A stretch of DNA of 30,840 nt from Azolla pinnata (taxonomy: Eukaryota; Streptophyta; Polypodiopsida; Salviniales; Salviniaceae), in the NCBI GenBank assembly GCA_037176905.1, contig JBBBWG010033152.1:1-30840 (forward strand), written 5' to 3'. The translations under genes and the position numbers were made by a program. The notes beneath the pieces were generated by a model that was not told where the DNA came from, did no database searches, and saw only the letters and a program-made list of their open reading frames with translations. Shown here piece after piece: positions 26,389 to 30,840 of the stretch (positions are counted from its first letter, which is position 1; each line of letters begins with the position of its first letter).

Positions 26389-29097
26389 ATGGCGCCTTCC
26401 GATCCCTCTCGTCAGCATCTCGCTCGTGAAAAGCTCCTCCTCCTTCCCTCCTCGTCCTCGTCCTCGTCCTCTGCTTCTTCCTCTCTCTCCCGCCTCCCTT
26501 CCAAGCTCATCCGATCCTTTTCTTCCAAACTGAGGAGCTCCTGTCATCGGCCTCACCATTGCATTGATGACCGCGACTCCCCTTCTCCGGTGTCTCCTTC
26601 TGCTTCTTTGCCGATAGCAGATGCTCGCCCCGGATTCTCCGCCCCCGCCGTTTCTGATCACGCTTTCCAAATCTCGGGATGCTTTGGAAAGATTCTGCAG
26701 CGCCAAATCTCCGCGAGAAAGGGTGACGGACGAGTGGAGCTTCTCCTTTCCTTGGAAGCGAATGAAGAAACAGGCGATTTATCCTTATCCGCAGAAGCGG
26801 ATAGAAGAGAACGTGCCAGGATGCATGATATCTCTGATCTCGCAGAGGGAGCGGAGGCCTCGAGAGACGTGTCTTCGCCTACATGCAGGCAATGTGGCAG
26901 TGTTATGAGTGAAGTAGCTTGTAAATGCCACAATCATGGCCTCTTTTTGAAAGGGGTGCCATTCAGGCGTGATCGTGGTGAATTTGTGGATGAAATATCA
27001 TCGTATGGATGCCACAATTGTGGCATCGGCGTGAAAGAGGAGACATTTGGATGCAATGGTGGTCAATCCATGGATGCAATAGCTCTACCTGGATGTCACA
27101 AATGCGGTTCATTGGTGAAGACGAACGGGGAAGAAATCTCTTTGTGCAAGGAATGTAAAATCGTCGTGAGTAAAATGACATCCGGATGCCAGAGATGTGG
27201 TGTTCTTGTGAAGGATGTGGTGTCAGTATGCGGAAGATCATGTTTGGTGCCGGATAAAGAAATGTATGGATGCCAGAAATCTGGATGCCTTGCAAAGGTT
27301 ATGCTGTCTACATGCCAGAAATGTGGTTGCATTGCAAAGGAAATGCTTTCTACATGCCAGAAATGCGGCTACTTTGCAAAGGAGATGCTGTCTGCATGCC
27401 AAGAATCCGGTTTCTCTGTAAACAGAGTGCCGTGGAGCTGCCGAAGATGCATTGTCTCTGTGAACAATGTCACGAGCTCCTCACATCCCATCAGAAGAAG
27501 AAATGTCGAGCTTTCGTGGAGTGCTGAACAACGAGCATGCTTGCTGAAAGAATTCGGAGAAGGTGTGACCAACGCCGAGGAGGATAAAGCAACCAGAGAA
27601 GGTTTACTGAAGATGAAGGGATCAAGGAGACAGTGTGGTTGCTTCATCAACAATGTGATGAACCACCAATCAAAAAATGAACCTCAGTGTGAAGAAGAAG
27701 AAGAAGAGAGATCTTATAGAGGGCTGCAAACGCAACGATTGCCTGATGATGTGATCGAGATGTGCCTTGCAAGGGCATCATTCAGCACGCTTGCGAGAGC
27801 ACGACTGGTTTGCCGGAAGTGGAGAGATATCACCATGTCCTCTCACTTGCGTGCTATGAGAGAGAAGATCCAATCGAAAAAGCCATGGCTTTTCCTCTTT
27901 GGTTTCTCAAGGGGTGGTGCCTCTAGCGGAGAGATCCATGCCCTAGACACCTCTATGAACGAATGGCACTCTACTCGGGCAGACATACTCGATGGCCGGT
28001 CTCTGTTCTCAGTTGTCTCTCTCGATAACTCGGTTTACATCATCGGTGGTTGTTCTAACTTGCTCCATGCCGAGGATAAACATGAGAAAGGTAGTATAAA
28101 GACCCATAGAGAGGTTCTTGCTTACAGTCCTTTCACATCCTCATGGGCCAGGCGTTGCTCCATGGTGATAGCTAGGGCTATGCCCGTTGCCTCGGTTTTT
28201 GAGGTCAGAGATGGAGAGGTTGTGAAGTCGAGCCTACAGTTAGAAAGCCTTCAGTGGGAAGATATTGTAGAGAAACTGGAAGGTCATTCTAAGGGTGCGA
28301 ACCATCTTTCCAGTAACTATGGAAGTGACTGGTGTAGGATTAATAAGAATGATTCGGCGGCATTAAGCACTAAAATGACTAACTTGAACAGAAGCAGAGG
28401 GAAATCCTGTGCCCGAGATGGATTGGAGATGGATCACATTAAGAGCTACGGTTTGATTGTGGTTGGAGGCCAAGGTATTTGGAAGCAACCCCTGTTCTCT
28501 GCAGAGATCTATGATCCGAGATTGGACACATGGAGGGAGATAGCCAAATTACCCATAGATCATGGTGTTACATGTGCAGGGGTAGTGTGCAATGGTTTTT
28601 TCTATGCTTACTCCGAGACTGACAAGCTAGCAGCTTATGACTTCAAGCACAATGTTTGGAGCAGCATACAAGTATCCAACAGCATCACACGCTTACATGA
28701 GTATGTTCCCAAGCTTGTGTGCTGTAAGGGCAAGCTCATATTGCTTGCAGTTGCATGGGGCTCTCGCGATCGACGCAATACCATCTTTCAAAGGAATGAT
28801 GTAGAAGCTGCTACACGAATGCTTTGGGAGTACAACTCGGCTTTGCAGAGCTGGATTTTGATGTTCAAACATCCGGATGCTCCCTTAGATTGGAATGCTG
28901 TATCTGTTTCGGAGGGTAACAGGATCTATGGAATCGAGATGTTCAAGATATTCGGCCAAGTTTTGGACTTTGTTACTGTTTGTGATTTCTCTTCCAAGGG
29001 AGGGTGCACATGGAAAAGAATGCCAAGAATGAGACTCGGTAACGACTTAGATGTTGCATCTTGCTTCACCAAGACCGCAGTTGTAATTCAACTATGA
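26389..29097 (+). CDS. CFK1: F-box/kelch protein, CFK1 (At5g42350)-like, with N-terminal CxxC repeats
   Basis: It is probably the substrate receptor of an SCF ubiquitin ligase. The C-terminal two thirds match the Arabidopsis At5g42350/At5g42360 (CFK1/CFK2) type as I recall it: F-box LPDDVIEMCLARASFSTLAR at 451-470, then VCRKW; then KKPWLFLFGFSRGG and GEIHALDTSMNEWH; kelch motifs near VYIIGGC (549-555) and LIVVGGQG (689-696); and EIYDPRLDTWREI (706-718). CFK1 was reported to bind the COP9 signalosome and promote hypocotyl elongation in light. The gene is a single 902-aa ORF, longer than the roughly 560 aa I recall for CFK1. The excess is a Ser-rich start (20-33), a Cys-rich tandem-repeat region (166-364) and an acidic run before the F-box. 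The ATG (AAATGGC) is chosen as the longest in-frame start and has good context. Expression is likely G-box controlled, given the cluster about 300 bp upstream. Confidence 0.92.
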   Translation: MAPSDPSRQHLAREKLLLLPSSSSSSSSASSSLSRLPSKLIRSFSSKLRSSCHRPHHCIDDRDSPSPVSPSASLPIADARPGFSAPAVSDHAFQISGCFGKILQRQISARKGDGRVELLLSLEANEETGDLSLSAEADRRERARMHDISDLAEGAEASRDVSSPTCRQCGSVMSEVACKCHNHGLFLKGVPFRRDRGEFVDEISSYGCHNCGIGVKEETFGCNGGQSMDAIALPGCHKCGSLVKTNGEEISLCKECKIVVSKMTSGCQRCGVLVKDVVSVCGRSCLVPDKEMYGCQKSGCLAKVMLSTCQKCGCIAKEMLSTCQKCGYFAKEMLSACQESGFSVNRVPWSCRRCIVSVNNVTSSSHPIRRRNVELSWSAEQRACLLKEFGEGVTNAEEDKATREGLLKMKGSRRQCGCFINNVMNHQSKNEPQCEEEEEERSYRGLQTQRLPDDVIEMCLARASFSTLARARLVCRKWRDITMSSHLRAMREKIQSKKPWLFLFGFSRGGASSGEIHALDTSMNEWHSTRADILDGRSLFSVVSLDNSVYIIGGCSNLLHAEDKHEKGSIKTHREVLAYSPFTSSWARRCSMVIARAMPVASVFEVRDGEVVKSSLQLESLQWEDIVEKLEGHSKGANHLSSNYGSDWCRINKNDSAALSTKMTNLNRSRGKSCARDGLEMDHIKSYGLIVVGGQGIWKQPLFSAEIYDPRLDTWREIAKLPIDHGVTCAGVVCNGFFYAYSETDKLAAYDFKHNVWSSIQVSNSITRLHEYVPKLVCCKGKLILLAVAWGSRDRRNTIFQRNDVEAATRMLWEYNSALQSWILMFKHPDAPLDWNAVSVSEGNRIYGIEMFKIFGQVLDFVTVCDFSSKGGCTWKRMPRMRLGNDLDVASCFTKTAVVIQL
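26884..27480 (+). repeat. 42-bp (14-residue) CxxC tandem repeat within the CFK1-like CDS
   Basis: The first Cys of each unit falls at residues 166, 180, 208, 222, 236, 253, 267, 281, 295, 309, 323, 337 and 351. The interval is always 14 or a multiple, apart from one 17. The best units read CQKCGCIAKEMLST and CQKCGYFAKEMLSA. Other clear pairs are CRQC, CHNC, CHKC, CKEC, CQRC and CRRC. Adjacent units give CxxC-x10-CxxC, the spacing of a zinc-ribbon-like site, which suggests metal binding. Several units have lost one Cys. Confidence 0.9.
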
Positions 29098-30510
29098 ATG
29101 TGTATAATGGATTCTAAGGTGGGTGAGCTCCTCTGTAGATTACCCCTTCGCCTCTGTGCAATCTTAAACTCAATTAGCTAGCTTCTCCATGTAATAACTT
29201 TGAATTTGTTCTCGATAACAGATATGGTCAGACACTCTATATTCATCAGTTCAGATGCAATATCATAACTTGGAGACATGCCCATATTTGTGGATTTTGT
29301 TAGAGTTGCAAGGGCAGCAGCATCATCTTCAAGTCATCCAATTCCGCGAGTTGATCTGCTCAAATCAAGACCAGTCTTTATAAACCATCACATGGTTGCA
29401 TGTTGAATTGTTGAAACCTTCATTAAAAGTGTCCATTGGGCTCCCTATCCAACAAGCAATGTAATGTATGATGTGTGCCTGTATTTTGAAGGAAATCGTG
29501 AAAGTTAATCACAAAACAGTTGGTTGGCATGAGAAAGTGCAAGAAAGAGGGAGTGCTATTGGAGCTTTGATTCAAAATCTTATTTGGGTGTGTGTAGTGG
29601 AGTATGACTTCAAATGCCGCATTATGGATCAAAGATTTTGGCTTCAATCGTGGGCATTGTGGTTAAATTGTAGGCGGTGTGGATTATGGCCGCAATTGCT
29701 GACTGTCAAACCCTGAAATGCCATAGCTTCTTTGAGGATTTCCTCAATCACAATCAAATTGATTGTTGTACCATAATCTGGGTTGTATATATAATCTTTG
29801 CATATTTGCTGCCCAAAGCATTCCTCTCTCGGCTTTAGGGAGGATTGGTTAACAGGATCAACTATGATAGGAAATTTGGATTGATTTTGGTTGTCTCATT
29901 AACTTCCCCATCTTGTGATGTCCTTTCTGTTATAGCATTAGTCATAGTCGTTCTGATAGATCTCTCTGAGCGTGCTAGAATCGCGTTTTCAAGAGGTTGT
30001 AAATGTTGTTAACAATCATGCAAATGCCATGGTTCGAGAGGCCACCGAGCCACAAGGTAAGTGCAGTAGTTGTGCTATATTTTGCAATGAGTTGAGGCCT
30101 TCTCCTCTCGAGAATCTTCATGCTTTCCGCGAAGCGATTCGGGAGTCTGTTCTTGCTACCACCCCATTTGGGTACATACATACACATGTTTGTTTTTCAT
30201 GTTGTCGATGAGCAGCGCGAGTCTGTTTCTACTTCTACTACTACTACTACTCCTCATCCGTGTAGTTCTATTCATCAAAGAACAAGCCGAAGAGCTTCTC
30301 CTCCCTGAGAATGTTCCATTTTTGCTAGTTTTAGGTCGATCCGAGCCCTTGTTTCTGCTCGATTCGAGCCCTTATTTCTGCAATAGTTACCATTGTCGAC
30401 AACGAGCAAATGTCAGGTTTTCATGCGGAAGGAATTAACGTAGAGCACAATGTGAACGATAAAGAACAAGATGTCGAGGGGCTTTCATAAGGACTATTAC
30501 GGCAATGTGC
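29098..30510. other. 3' flank of the CFK1-like gene and intergenic DNA
   Basis: No gene is recognised. The proximal part is presumably 3' UTR. Short ORFs near 29468-29716 and 29972-30211 have no family resemblance. A (CTA)n run lies near 30230-30250. Confidence 0.5.
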
Positions 30511-30590
30511 TGGGGGCGAAAAAATGGATTCGAACCCACGACCTCATGTTCATGAAATGCATGTGTCTAAACACATACCTACGCATGCAT
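30511..30590 (-). pseudogene. Degenerate tRNA-like element (Met-CAU-like, box B intact)
   Basis: Read on -, the segment contains GAGGTCGTGGGTTCGAATCC, which includes a perfect box B / T-loop (GGTTCGAATCC). It is preceded by TTCATGAACATGAGGTC, resembling the CAU anticodon arm and variable loop of a tRNA-Met, and by GTGTTTAGACAC in the D-arm position. The T-stem is mispaired (GTGGG against CCATT) and no acceptor stem forms. It is therefore a tRNA relic or SINE fragment, not a working tRNA. Confidence 0.4.
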
Positions 30591-30840
30591 GCTGCGTGTG
30601 TGTACATAAGCATGGATATGCATGTGTGCATGAATGCATGTATCCGCATATGCATGCATGCATGCATGTTGCGTGTGTGTATGAATTGCATGCATGCCGT
30701 GCGTGTGTGTATGAATTGCATGCATGCCGTGCGTGTGTATATGAATTGCATGCATGCCGTGCGTGTGTGTGCGTGTATGAATGCATGAATGTATGCATGC
30801 ATGCTGCATGTGTGTGCGTGTATGAATGCATGGATGTATG
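30580..30840. repeat. ATGC/GTGT minisatellite at the right edge, with a 30-bp unit
   Basis: This is the same alternating purine-pyrimidine style as the block at 2858-3490. A 30-bp unit (GAATTGCATGCATGCCGTGC followed by GTGTGTGTAT) repeats about three times from 30683, and the block continues past the window end. The Cys/His/Met-rich ORFs on both strands are repeat artefacts. Confidence 0.8.

Noticed and set aside
26149-26706. 185-codon - strand ORF over the start of the CFK1-like gene
   Set aside because: It is the antisense shadow of Ser/Pro-rich codons and GC-rich triplet repeats. The + strand frame continues into recognisable F-box/kelch sequence.

Overview
The window is nuclear DNA of a land plant. 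It holds spliced genes with GT-AG introns and plant-specific families, and plant-type telomere words (TTTAGGG/CCCTAAA). The large share of simple repeats and an undifferentiated FKF1/ZTL-type photoreceptor point to a non-seed or early-diverging lineage such as a fern or lycophyte. That placement is inference and not settled by the sequence.

Three genes are well supported, all on the + strand. (1) 7001-11087: inositol-pentakisphosphate 2-kinase (IPK1), seven coding exons, 485 aa, which makes inositol hexakisphosphate (phytate). (2) 17768-22315: a ZEITLUPE/FKF1/LKP2-family blue-light photoreceptor (LOV, F-box, kelch), two coding exons split by a 2.6-kb intron, 636 aa. (3) 26389-29097: an intronless F-box/kelch protein of the CFK1 (At5g42350) type, 902 aa, with an unusual N-terminal array of 14-residue CxxC repeats. 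A possible first exon of a fourth gene, on the - strand and running out of the window on the left, lies at 385-429.

Layout: 1-3600 is simple-sequence DNA (GAA/TTC, GA/CT, TTCYG and a 600-bp ATGC/ATGT block). 3600-5700 has no recognisable gene. 5697-5893 is a degenerate telobox array just upstream of the IPK1 transcription unit. 11088-14330 is intergenic and contains a hairpin-like inverted repeat. 14330-16013 is an AT-rich family of repeats ending in a ~150-bp tandem array. 16014-17767 is the CT-rich upstream region of the photoreceptor gene, with one exact evening element. 22316-24350 is unremarkable intergenic DNA. 24352-25697 is a compound repeat block in which three different tandem repeats each carry telomere-like words. 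26004-26095 is a regularly spaced G-box cluster just upstream of the CFK1-like gene. 29098-30500 is intergenic, and the right edge returns to ATGC-type repeats beside a degenerate tRNA-like element.

All three genes touch cullin-RING ubiquitin ligase biology. Two encode F-box/kelch substrate receptors. One of these belongs to a family reported to bind the COP9 signalosome, and the third makes InsP6, which is reported to hold the COP9 signalosome on cullin-RING ligases. Whether this neighbourhood means anything is speculative. The sequence features most worth following are the CxxC repeat domain, the phased G-box array, the decayed copy of the LOV exon end and splice donor inside the photoreceptor intron, the mixed ZTL/FKF1 residues of the LOV domain, and the missing zinc-site CxxC in IPK1.
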